Below, in pieces: positions 35,944-47,831 of a stretch of 64,000 nt of DNA. The DNA is from Planotetraspora mira (lineage in GTDB: Bacteria > Actinomycetota > Actinomycetes > Streptosporangiales > Streptosporangiaceae): NCBI RefSeq assembly GCF_016863275.1, contig NZ_BOOO01000022.1, positions 124,001 to 188,000 of the forward strand. Direction: 5' to 3'. The notes under the pieces are model-generated. The model was given only the letters and a program-made list of their open reading frames with translations. It was not told the DNA's origin and did not search any database. The translations under genes and the position numbers were made by a program. Every line of letters begins with the position of its first letter. The stretch's first letter is position 1.

Positions 35944-37647
35944 TCACGTCTGGACGATGGCCAGGGCCTGGGCGGGAAGGTAGACGTCGCCGTCCATCAG
36001 CCGGATGGCCTCGTCGGAGGCGAGCAGGATCCTCTTGGCGCCCGGCGAGAGCCGTACGGGCACGGGGAGGCCGCCGAAGTTGGCCAGGACGCGCAACGAT
36101 CCGCGTTCCATGATCAGGAAGTGCCGGTCCTCGTCGTGGCGGACCTTCACGCGGTCGAGCCGGGGATCGGCGAGTTCGGGATGCGTCTTGCGCAGCGCGA
36201 TCAGGTCGCGGTACCAGCCGAGCAGCGAGACCGCGCCGTCCTCGGAGAGTTCGCTCCAGTCCAGTTTCGAGCGGAGGAAGGTGGCCTCCTCCTGCGGGTC
36301 GGGCGCCTTCCAGTCGTAGCCGAACTTCTCGAACTCGATCCGGCGACGCTCTCCCTCGTTGTCGGCCAGCGAGGGCTCGAAGTGGTCGGTGAAGAAGTAG
36401 AAGGGCGTTCCCGCGCCCCACTCCTCGCCCATGAAGAGCATCGGCGTGAACGGCGAGGCCAGCAGCAACCCGGCGGCGAGCCACAGGTGCTCGGGCTCCA
36501 TCCGGTCGCCCGACGGCCGGTTGCCGATCTGGTCGTGGTTCTGCATGCAGCAGACGAACCGGTAGCCGGGCACGCCCGCCGCCGACCGGCCGTGACTGCG
36601 GCCCCGGAAGCTCGAATAGGTGCCGTCGTGGAAATATCCGCGGGTGAGCACCTTGGCCAGCGCCGACAACGAGCCGAAGTCGCGGTAGTAGGCCTGGGTC
36701 TCCCCCGTGACGGCGGAGTGCAGCGCGTGGTGGACGTCGTCGTTCCACGTCGCGTTCAGGCCGAAGCCGCCGGACTCCCGCGGCGCCATCAGGCGGGGAT
36801 CGTTCAGGTCCGACTCGGCGATCAGCGTCAGCGGCCTGCCCAGGCTGGTCGACAGGGCCTCCACCTCGGCCGACAACTCCTCCAGGAAGTGCGTCGCGCG
36901 CGAGTCGTGCAGCGCGTGCACGGCGTCGAGGCGCAGCCCGTCGATGTGATAGTCGCCCAGCCACTGCAGCGCGTTCTCGACGAAGTAACGCCGCACCTCG
37001 TCCGAGCCCGGCCCGTCGAGGTTGACGGCGTCCCCCCAGTAGGAGCCCTTGAAGTCGTGGAAGTACGGCCCGAACTTGGCCAGGTAGTTCCCCGAAGGGC
37101 CCAGGTGGTTGTAGACCACGTCGAGGATCACGCCGAGCCCGGCTCGATGGCACGCGTCGACCAGCATCTTCAGCCCGTCGGGCCCGCCGTACTCCTCGTT
37201 CACGGCGTAGAGGTCGACGCCGTCGTACCCCCAGTTGCGCCGTCCGGGAACGGGGGCGACCGGCATGATCTCGACGAAGTCGACGCCCAGGTCCACGAGG
37301 TGGCGCAGCCTGTCGATCACGCCGCGGAAGGTGCCCTCCGGGGAGAAGGTGCCGACGTGCAACTCGTAGATGACCGACCCGCGCAGGTCACGGCCGCGCC
37401 AGTCCTGGTCGCCCCAGGTGAACCTCGCGTGGTCGCAGACCCGGCTCGGTCCCTCGACGCCGTACGGCTGCCGCCGCGTCCTGGGATCGGGGTAGGGCCC
37501 GCCGTCGTCGACGTAGAAGGCGTAGTCGGTGCCGTGCTCGTCCCCGGCCGCGGTCCACCACCCGCCGTCGCCCGGAGACATCTCGTGCCTGGTCCCCCCG
37601 AACTCGACCTCGACGCGTGCCGCTTGGGGCGCCCAGACCTCGTACAT
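35944..37647 (-). CDS. treZ: Malto-oligosyltrehalose trehalohydrolase
   Basis: TreZ releases trehalose from the end of maltooligosyltrehalose made by TreY. The 567-residue GH13 protein has an N-terminal beta domain (EVWAPQAARVEVEFGG), the barrel motifs VDFVEIMPVAPVPG, the nucleophile region HIDGLRLDAVHAL, the acid/base region LTLIAESDLND, and CMQNHDQIGNRP. Length and order fit the family. It is the last gene of treX-treY-treZ, 69 bp after treY. Confidence 0.95.
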   Translation of the reverse strand: MYEVWAPQAARVEVEFGGTRHEMSPGDGGWWTAAGDEHGTDYAFYVDDGGPYPDPRTRRQPYGVEGPSRVCDHARFTWGDQDWRGRDLRGSVIYELHVGTFSPEGTFRGVIDRLRHLVDLGVDFVEIMPVAPVPGRRNWGYDGVDLYAVNEEYGGPDGLKMLVDACHRAGLGVILDVVYNHLGPSGNYLAKFGPYFHDFKGSYWGDAVNLDGPGSDEVRRYFVENALQWLGDYHIDGLRLDAVHALHDSRATHFLEELSAEVEALSTSLGRPLTLIAESDLNDPRLMAPRESGGFGLNATWNDDVHHALHSAVTGETQAYYRDFGSLSALAKVLTRGYFHDGTYSSFRGRSHGRSAAGVPGYRFVCCMQNHDQIGNRPSGDRMEPEHLWLAAGLLLASPFTPMLFMGEEWGAGTPFYFFTDHFEPSLADNEGERRRIEFEKFGYDWKAPDPQEEATFLRSKLDWSELSEDGAVSLLGWYRDLIALRKTHPELADPRLDRVKVRHDEDRHFLIMERGSLRVLANFGGLPVPVRLSPGAKRILLASDEAIRLMDGDVYLPAQALAIVQT

Positions 37648-37716
37648 GCCCCTCCAGGTGTCGGGGCGGCCGCGAGGCCGCCGTCCAGCAAGAGTCTCCC
37701 CGTCCCCCGCCGGGAT

Positions 37717-39897
37717 TCACCGTTCCAAGATCGCGGCCGGGTACCGGGACAGCAGGTGTCCCAGTGGGATCCGGCCGGTGTGCTGCCGCCCTGTGAGCAG
37801 ATCACGCCATTGCCCTGGCGGCAACATGAGCGTGTCGGCCCCCCAGCCGCCCCGCCGTTCGAGCCCGGCGGGCAGCCGGGTCGCCACGGCCACCGCCCGC
37901 TCTCCGCGGGCGAAGGCCACCGCGTGCTCTCCCGCCTCGATCGGTTCGTACGGCGAAGCCGGGTCGAGCCGTCTCCTCAGGTTGAGCGCGGTGGTGGTGA
38001 CCAGCATCTTCTGGCCGTCCCAGCTGTCGTCGGGGTGAGCGAGGAGCTCCCGCCGCCGCTCGAAGTCGACCGGCCGCCGGTTGTCCGGGTCGACCAGCGA
38101 GAAGTCGGTGATCTCCGTGCCCTGGTAGACGTCCGGGATGCCCGGCATCATCAATTGCACGACCTTCTGGCCGAGCGAGTTGATCTGGGCGTACCGGTCG
38201 ACCACGGCGGTGAACGACGCCACGGAGTCACCGCAGACCTCGACGGCCCGCTCCGCGAACTCCCTGATGCCGGCCTCGTACGCGGGGTCGCGGTTCTGCC
38301 ACGAGATGGCGGTCTTGGCCTCGCGTGCGGCCTTGAGCAGGTAGCCGGTGAACCGCTCGGTCGTGATGGGCCACGACGCCATGAGCGTCTGCCAGGCGAG
38401 GTAGTCCAGCCGCGGGTCGAACGCCACGGACGAGGCCCACGAGGCGACGGCGCGGGACCATTCCCCCGGCATCTCCGACAACACGGCGAGCCTGGCCCGG
38501 ACGTCCTCCGACCGCTTGGTGTCATGGGTCGACAACGAGGTCATCGTCATGGGCGGCAGGCTCGCGCAGAACGCGTGGAACTCGCCGGTCGAGACTCCGA
38601 ACCTGTCGGGCTCGCCGCCCACCTCGTTGAGGGCGGCCAGCGGATACCACCGGTAGAGCGCGGTGTCCTCCACGCCCTTGGCCATGACCGGGCCGCAGGT
38701 CTGCTGGAACCTGGTCACCGCCTCGGCCGGGCCGTACAGGACGAGGTTGGCCGTCTTCCCGACGGCGTCGGGATCGGCGCGCGTGGCCGCCTGCGACGCG
38801 GCCGACTGGACGATCGCGACCGACTCGGCGGACGGCTGCTCGCCGGGGTTCACATAGGCCCGGTAGACGGGCATCGCGGCGAGCAACTCGACGGCGGCGT
38901 CGCGCAGGCCCGGGTCGCCGAGAGCTCCCACCAGCCGGTCGACCTCGCCCCGGAAGAACAACTCGATGACGTGCCTCTTCGCCTCGTAGCGGACCGAATC
39001 GTAGGAGGCGGACACGCCCGTGTGCCGGGTGAACGTCTCGACCAGGGTGTCCCGGCCCGCCGGGTCGACGAACAGCCGCGTGATCATGTTGAGCGCGTCG
39101 TAGCCCGTGGTGCCGTCGCACGGCCAGTCGGCGGGCAGCCGTTCGTCGTCGATGAGGATCTTCTCGACCCACAGGGGACCGGGCACGCGTGGGCGGAGCC
39201 GTTCGAGGTAGCCGCGCGGATCGGCCAGGCCGTCGGGATGGTCGACCCGCAGTCCCTCGATGATCCCCTCGTCGACCAGCGACAGCATCAGGGCGTGGGT
39301 GGCCTCGAAGACCTCAGGATCCTCCACCCTCAGGCCGATCAGCGAGGAGACGTCGAAGAACCGCCGGTAGCCGGGGCTCTCGCGCCAGTTCACCAGCCGG
39401 TAGTGCTGGGCCTCGAGCAACTCCGGCAGCGGGAGGTCCTCCGTGCCCGGGCGGATCGGGAACGCGTGGTCGTAGTAGCGCAGGACGGACCCGTCGGCCA
39501 CCGGTCCGCCCGGCTCGTCGCCGAGGACCGGGAGGGCGACGGGCCACTGGACGTCGAACCACCGCGCGTACGGAGAGTCCGGTCCCTCCCGCAACGCCGA
39601 CCAGAGCGGGGCGTTGCCGGACTCGGGCCGCGGCACGGTCATGTGGTTGGGCACGATGTCGGCGATCAGGGGGATGCCCCGCGCCGCGAGGTCGCGCAGG
39701 GCGGCGGCTCCCCCGAACTCGGCCCGGATCCTGCCGTGGTCCACGACGTCGTAGCCGTGCTGGGAATCACGGACCGCCTGCAGGATGGGCGACAGGTAGA
39801 GCCGGCCCACTCCCAGATCCCGGAGATATCCCGTCAGCCGGGCCACCTCCGGGAAGCCGAGATCAGGTGTGAGCTGCACACGGTAGGTCGAGGTCAC
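37717..39897 (-). CDS. treY: Malto-oligosyltrehalose synthase
   Basis: TreY turns the reducing-end alpha-1,4 bond of maltodextrin into alpha-1,1. The start is GTG 39897 (VTSTYRVQLTPDLGFPEV), giving 726 residues; the frame is open upstream but relatives begin with this STYR motif. GH13_26 features are present: YLSPILQAVRDSQHGYDVVD, GLRVDHPDGLADP with the nucleophile, WVEKILIDDERLP with the acid/base Glu, and SLSTHDTKRSEDVRARL. It sits between treX and treZ on the same strand. Confidence 0.95.
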   Translation of the reverse strand: MTSTYRVQLTPDLGFPEVARLTGYLRDLGVGRLYLSPILQAVRDSQHGYDVVDHGRIRAEFGGAAALRDLAARGIPLIADIVPNHMTVPRPESGNAPLWSALREGPDSPYARWFDVQWPVALPVLGDEPGGPVADGSVLRYYDHAFPIRPGTEDLPLPELLEAQHYRLVNWRESPGYRRFFDVSSLIGLRVEDPEVFEATHALMLSLVDEGIIEGLRVDHPDGLADPRGYLERLRPRVPGPLWVEKILIDDERLPADWPCDGTTGYDALNMITRLFVDPAGRDTLVETFTRHTGVSASYDSVRYEAKRHVIELFFRGEVDRLVGALGDPGLRDAAVELLAAMPVYRAYVNPGEQPSAESVAIVQSAASQAATRADPDAVGKTANLVLYGPAEAVTRFQQTCGPVMAKGVEDTALYRWYPLAALNEVGGEPDRFGVSTGEFHAFCASLPPMTMTSLSTHDTKRSEDVRARLAVLSEMPGEWSRAVASWASSVAFDPRLDYLAWQTLMASWPITTERFTGYLLKAAREAKTAISWQNRDPAYEAGIREFAERAVEVCGDSVASFTAVVDRYAQINSLGQKVVQLMMPGIPDVYQGTEITDFSLVDPDNRRPVDFERRRELLAHPDDSWDGQKMLVTTTALNLRRRLDPASPYEPIEAGEHAVAFARGERAVAVATRLPAGLERRGGWGADTLMLPPGQWRDLLTGRQHTGRIPLGHLLSRYPAAILER

Positions 39898-40034
39898 GGC
39901 ACCGCCCTTCAACGGGTCCCCGGGGCATGTCCCATAGTGCCCGCCGCCGGGACGTCCCCGCCATACACGACGCCGACCGGGCGGCCCCGGCACGGCACTG
40001 CGGACGTCCGGTCAGGCGCGGCTCCTGGCACTCC

Positions 40035-42179
<2,145 letters not shown>

Positions 42180-42413
42180 GCGACCTCCTCGCCCGCCGGT
42201 CCGGCCGGGCGCGGAGAGATTTCCCCACGCCGCTCACCGGCTCCGCCGCGGCGGCCGTTCACACGACCGTTGGCATGACACTCGTTCACAACACATCGTG
42301 CCTGCCCACAGGGGGCTCTGACAGTCCCTCCGCGTTAACGTCGCGTATGGGGTGGGGTGAAACACGCCACCATGCCGCAAAGTCCCACGCTTCACCCCAG
42401 GCCCATCCGGTCG

Positions 42414-43730
42414 TCAGTGGGCCCGGCCGCGGCGCAGCAGGCGCCGGGGACGCGACTCGGCGGGCCTGCTCTCGGTCCGGAGCCACAGGGTCACGCACAC
42501 GCCGCCGAGCGCCGAGGGCTCGATCCTGACATTGCCCCCCGTCGACTCGGCGAGGCGGCGGACGATGTCGAGCCCCAGCCCGGTCGACCCGGCACCGCTG
42601 TGCCCTCGCCGCAACGCGCCCTCCGGATCGGCGATCCCCGGCCCGGCATCGGCGACCATGACGCCGACCATGCCGCCGCCCTGGTGGAGGGTGACGCGGA
42701 ATCCCGTTCGTTGCGGCGTGTGCCGCAAGACGTTGCCCAGCAGCGCGTCGACGGCCGCGCCGAGATCGGCCACGGCGACCGGCACCCTGCTCGGCACGTC
42801 CGCCCCGACCAGTTCCCAGCGGCGCTCCTGGTCCTCGGCCAGAGCCGACCAGAAGGCGAGCCGCTCCCGCAGGACCTCGGCCGCGTCGCAACCGCTCTGG
42901 ATCGGGCGGGTCGGCCTGCGGGCGGCCTCGATGATCTCGTCGACCGCGCGTTCCAGCCGGTCGATGGCGAGCCTGCTCTGCTCCGCCTCCGGGCCGCTGC
43001 CCCCGGCGTTGAGCCGCAGCGCCGTCAGCGGCGTGCGCAGCCGGTGGGACAGGTCGGCCGCCATCTCCCTCTCGGCCGACAGGAGCCCGGCCACCTGGTC
43101 GGCCATCGTGTTGAACGCCCTGCCGAGCGCGACCAGTTCGGGTGGCCCGTCCGGCTTGACGCGTACGGAGAGATCACCGGAACCGAGACAGGCCGCCGCG
43201 TCGCCGAGCCGTCGCGCCGCCCGCACCACCCGGGCCGCGAGCCGGTCGCCGACCGCGACCGAGCCCGCGACCAGGGCGACGGCGACGCCGGTCAGCGCGG
43301 CCCACGACGTCGCCACCCCCCGCGTCACGTCCTTCTCGGGTGCGTAGACCTCGATGACCACCCGCCGTCCACCCGCGAGGGCCACCGGTTTGAGCAGCGC
43401 GTATCCGCCGGACACCGGTATCGTCCTCGCCCGCTCACCTGCCCTGGCGATCTCCGCGCCCGTGACCCGCGAGGAGCCGACGGTCCTGCCGCCGGACAGG
43501 TGCACCGCGAGCCGTGCGGCACCGGCCGGGGTGCTCGCCAGCGCCCTTCGCAACGCCTCCGCGTCGTCGGTGACCACCAGTGCGGGGACGATCGTGGTGG
43601 CCTGTCGCTCGGCCTCGGCGATGGCCCGGGTCTCGGCGATCTCCTTGACCGCCATGGCGAGCGGGATGAGGAACGCCAGCGCGACCATCGCCGTCACGGC
43701 CACCGCCACGAGGGCGATGCTCCGCCTCAC
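42414..43730 (-). CDS. Two-component sensor histidine kinase
   Basis: A 438-residue membrane kinase. TM1 is at about 5-28 and TM2 at about 140-162, enclosing a roughly 110-residue sensor region. A HAMP segment follows (LGDAAACLGSGDLSVRV), then the H-box EMAADLSHRLRTPLTALRL with the phosphorylated His, the N-box VDALLGNVLRHTP and the G-boxes VADAGPGI and STGLGLDIVRRL. The start is GTG 43730 with AGGAG 6 nt upstream, 10 bp after the response regulator stop, so the pair is one operon. The signal is unknown. Confidence 0.93.
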   Translation of the reverse strand: MRRSIALVAVAVTAMVALAFLIPLAMAVKEIAETRAIAEAERQATTIVPALVVTDDAEALRRALASTPAGAARLAVHLSGGRTVGSSRVTGAEIARAGERARTIPVSGGYALLKPVALAGGRRVVIEVYAPEKDVTRGVATSWAALTGVAVALVAGSVAVGDRLAARVVRAARRLGDAAACLGSGDLSVRVKPDGPPELVALGRAFNTMADQVAGLLSAEREMAADLSHRLRTPLTALRLNAGGSGPEAEQSRLAIDRLERAVDEIIEAARRPTRPIQSGCDAAEVLRERLAFWSALAEDQERRWELVGADVPSRVPVAVADLGAAVDALLGNVLRHTPQRTGFRVTLHQGGGMVGVMVADAGPGIADPEGALRRGHSGAGSTGLGLDIVRRLAESTGGNVRIEPSALGGVCVTLWLRTESRPAESRPRRLLRRGRAH

Positions 43731-43740
43731 CTCGGGCTCC

Positions 43741-44430
43741 TCACTCCGGGCCGGCGGGCGGCGGGCTGAGCCGGACGCCGACCCCGCGGACGGTGTGCAG
43801 GTAGCGCGGCCGTGACGCGCTCTCGCCGAGCTTGCGCCGCAACCAGGACAGGTGGACGTCGATCGTCTGGTCGTCGCCGTAGGACTGCCGCCACACCTCG
43901 GCGAGCAGTTCCTTCCTCGCCACCACCCGGCCGGGCCGGGCGCACAGATAGGCCAGCAGGTCGAACTCCCGGCGGGTGAGATCGAGAGAGACACCGTCCA
44001 GGCCGGCCTCCCTGCGGTCGGAGTCGACGGTGAGACCCCCGACGCGGATCACGGCCGACGTGGAGCCCGGGCGGGCCCGCCGCAACACCGCCTCGAGACG
44101 GGCGTTGAGGTGGTCGCCGGAGAAGGGCTTGACCAGGTAGTCGTCGGCCCCGTCCCGCAGTAGCCGCACGATCTCCGTCTCGTCGTCGCGGGCCGTCGCC
44201 ACGATGACCGGGACGTCCGAGATCGCCCGGAGCATCTTGAGCGCTTCCGCCCCGTCGAGGTCGGGCAGCCCCAGGTCGAGGATCACCACGTCGGGCGCGA
44301 AGTGGGCGATCTCCCGCAGGGCGTCGAGCGCGCGGCCCGCGCTGCGGACCGCATGGCTGCGCCCGGTCAGGTCACGGATGATCGCGGAACGGACGAACTC
44401 GTCGTCCTCCACCAGCAGAACGGTCGCCAT
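43741..44430 (-). CDS. Two-component response regulator, OmpR/PhoB type
   Basis: A 229-residue regulator. The receiver domain has the acidic pair E8/D9/D10, the phosphoacceptor D52 (VVILDLGLPD), the switch Thr in VIVATARDD and Lys near 101 (DDYLVKPFS). The C-terminal winged helix (LDLTRREFDLLAYLCARPGR; DQTIDVHLSWLRRKLG) binds DNA. ATG 44430 begins the operon with the histidine kinase gene. The divergent neighbour at 44579 is separated by 148 bp and could be a target. Confidence 0.95.
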   Translation of the reverse strand: MATVLLVEDDEFVRSAIIRDLTGRSHAVRSAGRALDALREIAHFAPDVVILDLGLPDLDGAEALKMLRAISDVPVIVATARDDETEIVRLLRDGADDYLVKPFSGDHLNARLEAVLRRARPGSTSAVIRVGGLTVDSDRREAGLDGVSLDLTRREFDLLAYLCARPGRVVARKELLAEVWRQSYGDDQTIDVHLSWLRRKLGESASRPRYLHTVRGVGVRLSPPPAGPE

Positions 44431-44578
44431 GGGCCAGAAACGTACACGCCCCGAAGGTAATCGCGTCCATTTTTGTCTGTCTGATATCTGTTTTGTCCTG
44501 TTATTTCGCTTGTCAGACACGGATGATGGCGAATATCCCACTCTCAGAATGAGCAAGTGCCGCTAGAGTGAGCGGCCG

Positions 44579-45106
44579 ATGAAACGGACCCTCGGTTACA
44601 TACTCGCCTGGTGCGGAGCCACCGCGCTCGCCGTGGGGATCTCCTGGCTCGGCGTGCGCGACGTCCTGCGCAGCACGGTCATTGACGAGGCGCCGCCGGC
44701 TCCGGTGGTGGCCGGAGAGGTGGGCGGCACCTCGCGTGCCATGCCCTCCGCCGCACGCTCGCCCCTGGAGGCGAAGTCCTCTTCGCCTCGCCCCGTCCCT
44801 TCCGCCGTACGGCACTCGCCGCCGCCGTCCCCCCGCGCCTCCCACCGCCCCAGCCCCAGGTCAAGCACCAGGAACGATCCCGGTGAGACCCTGCACACGT
44901 TCACGCTCAAGGGCGGCCAGGCGACGATCGCGGTCACCGCCGACGACTGCCGGATGGTGACCGCCACGCCCAACGACGGCTACCGCCTCGGGGTGTGGGA
45001 GACCGCGACCTGGATCCGCGTCGCCTTCCTCCGTGAGCCGCACGAGTCGTCGGCGTTCTGCACCTGGAACGGCACGCCGCCACGACTCGACACCTACGAG
45101 AACTGA
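44579..45106 (+). CDS. Hypothetical membrane-anchored protein with Pro/Ser linker
   Basis: A 175-residue protein: one N-terminal membrane segment (YILAWCGATALAVGISWLGV, about 7-26), a disordered Pro/Ser/Arg-rich linker (about 38-100), and a compact extracytoplasmic C-terminal domain (about 105-175) with two cysteines (DDCRMVTATP and SAFCTWNG) that may form a disulfide. I do not recognise the domain. It is divergent from the two-component operon, so it may be regulated by it or be part of its sensing system. Confidence 0.7.
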   Translation: MKRTLGYILAWCGATALAVGISWLGVRDVLRSTVIDEAPPAPVVAGEVGGTSRAMPSAARSPLEAKSSSPRPVPSAVRHSPPPSPRASHRPSPRSSTRNDPGETLHTFTLKGGQATIAVTADDCRMVTATPNDGYRLGVWETATWIRVAFLREPHESSAFCTWNGTPPRLDTYEN

Positions 45107-45125
45107 CCCCGCGACGGGCATTCTC

Positions 45126-45147
45126 GCGCGCACTCACAGATGCGCGC
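45126..45147 (+). terminator. Hairpin after the membrane-anchored protein gene
   Basis: GCGCGCA (45126-45132) pairs with TGCGCGC (45141-45147), followed by TTTCCCTT, starting about 20 bp after the stop. A plausible short terminator. Confidence 0.55.
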
Positions 45148-45236
45148 TTTCCCTTACCCGAGGCGTTGCCTCAGCCTCCGATCGTGCATATCGGACGGGG
45201 AATTCTCCGAAAGGCTTCACGACGAGGAAACCTCTG

Positions 45237-45282
45237 TTGACACGCGCGAAACAATGATACGTTCCGTTGGGAGCGCTCCCAA
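45237..45282 (+). promoter_or_regulatory. Promoter and CebR-type operator of the lacI gene at 45314
   Basis: TTGACA at 45237-45242 is a consensus -35, with TACGTT (45258-45263) as a possible -10 at 15-bp spacing. TTGGGAGCGCTCCCAA (45267-45282) is a perfect 16-bp palindrome containing TGGGAGCGCTCCCA, the box known for CebR-type LacI regulators in Streptomyces. It lies about 30 bp before the start codon, so the encoded protein probably represses itself. Confidence 0.75.
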
Positions 45283-45313
45283 GCCGTGTTGACTTTCGGG
45301 CCGAGGAGACCGG

Positions 45314-46318
45314 ATGACCGATCCTCCCACCCTCGCCGAGGTAGCCGCCGCTGCCGGGGTCTCCCCGGCGACCGCGTCCCGAGTCCTCACCGGCTCGGTC
45401 CGCGTCACCACGTCGACGCGCCGGCAGGTGCACGACGCGATGTCACGCCTGGGCTACGTACGGCGCCGGGCCCCGCGAGGATCCGCCGGCAGGCGAGCAG
45501 ACCACGTCATCGCGGCCGTCGTGTGCGAGCACAGTCCGCGGCTCTTCAACGAGCCCTACTACGCGAGGCTGCTGTCGGCCTGCGAGGAGGTGCTCGCGAC
45601 TCACGGCATACCGCTGGTCCTCATGACCGCCACGCCGGCCACGGCCTCGATCACCGGGCCGCCTCTGATGGCGGGCGCCGTCGACGGAGTGCTTCTCATC
45701 GGGCCGCGGGCGCGCCACCCCCTCCCGGTCACGCTCGCGGCGTCCGGCATCCCCGTGCGCTGCGTCGGGCGGCCACCGGACGGCGTCGAGTTGCCGTACG
45801 TGGACATGGACAACCGCGACGGCGGGCGTCAGGCGGCCGAGCATCTCCTGCTCGGCAACCGGAAGGCCATCACGACGATCGCCGGTCCCCCCACCCTGCC
45901 CGCCGCGCGCGACCGTCTCGAGGGTTTCCGGCAGGCGCTCCGCGACGCCGGCGTCATGGAGACGCCCGTGGCGTACGGCGACTTCACGCATGCCTCCGGC
46001 GCGCACGCGATGCAGTGGCTGATGCAGCGTGCGCCGCGGCTCGACGCGGTGTTCGCGGCGTCCGACGTCATGGCGGCCGGTGCGATGCAGACCCTGCGCC
46101 GAGCGGGGCGCACGGTGCCCGGCGACGTCGCGGTGATCGGTTACGACGACGCTCCGGTGGCCCGGCATGTCACCCCCGCCCTGACCACGGTCCGCCAGCC
46201 GGTCGAGGAACTGGCCACTCTCGCGGCGCGACTGCTCCTCACGGCGCTGCGCGACGGCGGGGCACCCGCGACCGACCCCGTCCTGCCCACGGAACTGGTG
46301 GTTCGTGAATCGGGCTGA
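45314..46318 (+). CDS. LacI family transcriptional regulator (CebR-box type)
   Basis: A 334-residue LacI protein: N-terminal helix-turn-helix and hinge (TLAEVAAAAGVSPATASRVL at 6-25, ending near residue 55), then a periplasmic-binding-protein-like effector domain (DGVLLIGPRARHP; VYVDMDNRDGG-like core; AVIGYDDAPVARHVTPALTTV). Effector unknown; its operator suggests a beta-glucoside or cello-oligosaccharide type, but no such transporter is in the window. Its end overlaps the start of the downstream kinase gene by 14 bp, which is unusual. Confidence 0.9.
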   Translation: MTDPPTLAEVAAAAGVSPATASRVLTGSVRVTTSTRRQVHDAMSRLGYVRRRAPRGSAGRRADHVIAAVVCEHSPRLFNEPYYARLLSACEEVLATHGIPLVLMTATPATASITGPPLMAGAVDGVLLIGPRARHPLPVTLAASGIPVRCVGRPPDGVELPYVDMDNRDGGRQAAEHLLLGNRKAITTIAGPPTLPAARDRLEGFRQALRDAGVMETPVAYGDFTHASGAHAMQWLMQRAPRLDAVFAASDVMAAGAMQTLRRAGRTVPGDVAVIGYDDAPVARHVTPALTTVRQPVEELATLAARLLLTALRDGGAPATDPVLPTELVVRESG

Positions 46319-47612
46319 ACTCGGCGCGGGCGACGTCCTGACCCGTCGCTATCTGCTCCAGGAACGGATCGCCACAGGCGGGGTGTCGGTCATCTGGCGC
46401 GCGTTCGACCAGTCGCTCCAGCGCGTGGTCGCGATCAAGGTGCTGGACGGCTCGCTCGACGGGGACGACCCCGGCCGGGAGCTGATCCGGCGCGAGGCGA
46501 GGGCGACCGCCCGGTTGATCCACCCTGACGCCATCGAGGTCTACGACTACGGCGAGACCGTGACGAGCGGCGGGAGGCTCGCGGCCTATGTGGTCATGCG
46601 CCTGCTCGAGGGCCGCCCGCTGTCCGACCGGATCGCCGAGGGCCCGCTTCCCTGGCGCGAGGCGACCGCGATAGCCCAGGGACTGGCCAGGGTGCTCGCG
46701 GCCGCGCACGAACGGGGTATCGTCCACCGCGATGTGACCCCGGAGAACGTGCTGCTCGCCGCCGACGGTGCCAAGCTGCTCGACTTCGGGATCGCGGCCT
46801 TCGTCGGCGAGACCGACGACCACCTCGTTGACGACTTCGGCACGCCGCCCTACGTCGCCCCCGAACGACTCAGGAGTCCGGCCGCCGACCCGGCCGTGGA
46901 CGTCTACTCCCTCGGCGTCCTGCTCTTCGAGATGCTGACCGGGGCTCCGCCGTACCCGGAGAAGACCTGGGAGGCGATCGAGACCGCGCGGCGCGAAGGG
47001 CCGCCGCCCAGCCCCGACGGGGTGCCCGGCCTGCCCGCGCGAATCGCGGAGCTCTGCCGGCGCTGCCTGGCGGCCGACCCCGCCCTCCGTCCGGGAGCCA
47101 GGGAGCTCGCGACGGCTCTGCGATCGGCGAGCAGGCCACGTGGATCTCACCGTCTCGGCCGGGGTGCGACCGCGGCCGGTGTCATCGCGCTGGGCGTCGT
47201 CCTGCTCGCGGCGGAGGCGCGGGATCGGGGCGAAGTCCCAGGCGTGCCGGTGCAGGTCCAGACCTCGATGCCGGGCGACGGTCCGGCGACCGGGCCCTCC
47301 GCCGGTGATGGCGCGACGAATCCGGCCGTTCCGTCTCCAAGCACGGCCACCCGCACCGGCACGACGCTCGACCACACACTCGCCCGCTTCGACTCCCTGG
47401 TGGACGGCGGCGAATCGGCGCAGGAGATCGACGCCGACGTCGCACATGACCTCAAGCAGGTGCTGCGCAACTCGGTGAACGACCGGATCGGCGTCGCTGG
47501 CGTCCGGGACAAGCTGGGTGACCGCCAGCGCGAGGGCCGGCTGCCCACCTCGCTGAAGCGGAGGCTGGACGACGCCCTCGACCAGGTCGAGGGCGCGCTC
47601 TCCGGTAGGTGA
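46305..47612 (+). CDS. Serine/threonine protein kinase, membrane anchored
   Basis: A 435-residue Hanks-type kinase starting at GTG 46305, inside the 3' end of the lacI gene. Kinase domain about 14-275: glycine loop ERIATGGVSVIWRAF, VAIKVL with the ATP Lys, catalytic loop IVHRDVTPENVLLAADG, LLDFGIAA, then GTPPYVAPERL. One TM helix follows (GATAAGVIALGVVLLAAEA, about 285-303) and an external Pro/Thr/Gly linker leading to a helical C-terminal region of about 90 residues with no PASTA motif. It may signal state of the wall or an external ligand. Confidence 0.9.
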   Translation: MNRAELGAGDVLTRRYLLQERIATGGVSVIWRAFDQSLQRVVAIKVLDGSLDGDDPGRELIRREARATARLIHPDAIEVYDYGETVTSGGRLAAYVVMRLLEGRPLSDRIAEGPLPWREATAIAQGLARVLAAAHERGIVHRDVTPENVLLAADGAKLLDFGIAAFVGETDDHLVDDFGTPPYVAPERLRSPAADPAVDVYSLGVLLFEMLTGAPPYPEKTWEAIETARREGPPPSPDGVPGLPARIAELCRRCLAADPALRPGARELATALRSASRPRGSHRLGRGATAAGVIALGVVLLAAEARDRGEVPGVPVQVQTSMPGDGPATGPSAGDGATNPAVPSPSTATRTGTTLDHTLARFDSLVDGGESAQEIDADVAHDLKQVLRNSVNDRIGVAGVRDKLGDRQREGRLPTSLKRRLDDALDQVEGALSGR

Positions 47613-47831
47613 CTGGGAGCGCTCGCGGACGTCGGTCGCGATTTTCCGGATGCTCGCCGAGAAGGTTCCGTCAGGCGTGACCACCTCGCCACTCGCGCCG
47701 CCCGCCTGTCGGCCGACCTGCGGCGTCAGTCGTGAGGCCTGCCGATCCGGTCAGCTCCGCTGTCGAGCCGTAACCGAGATCTTGCCGTCCAGCTTGCACA
47801 GTGTTGACCAAACCGGATAGGTCATACCCCC

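Noticed and set aside
47614-47627. Second CebR-like box (TGGGAGCGCTCGCG) after the kinase gene
   Set aside because: Only one half-site is intact; the palindrome is broken at three positions and it does not sit on a visible promoter.
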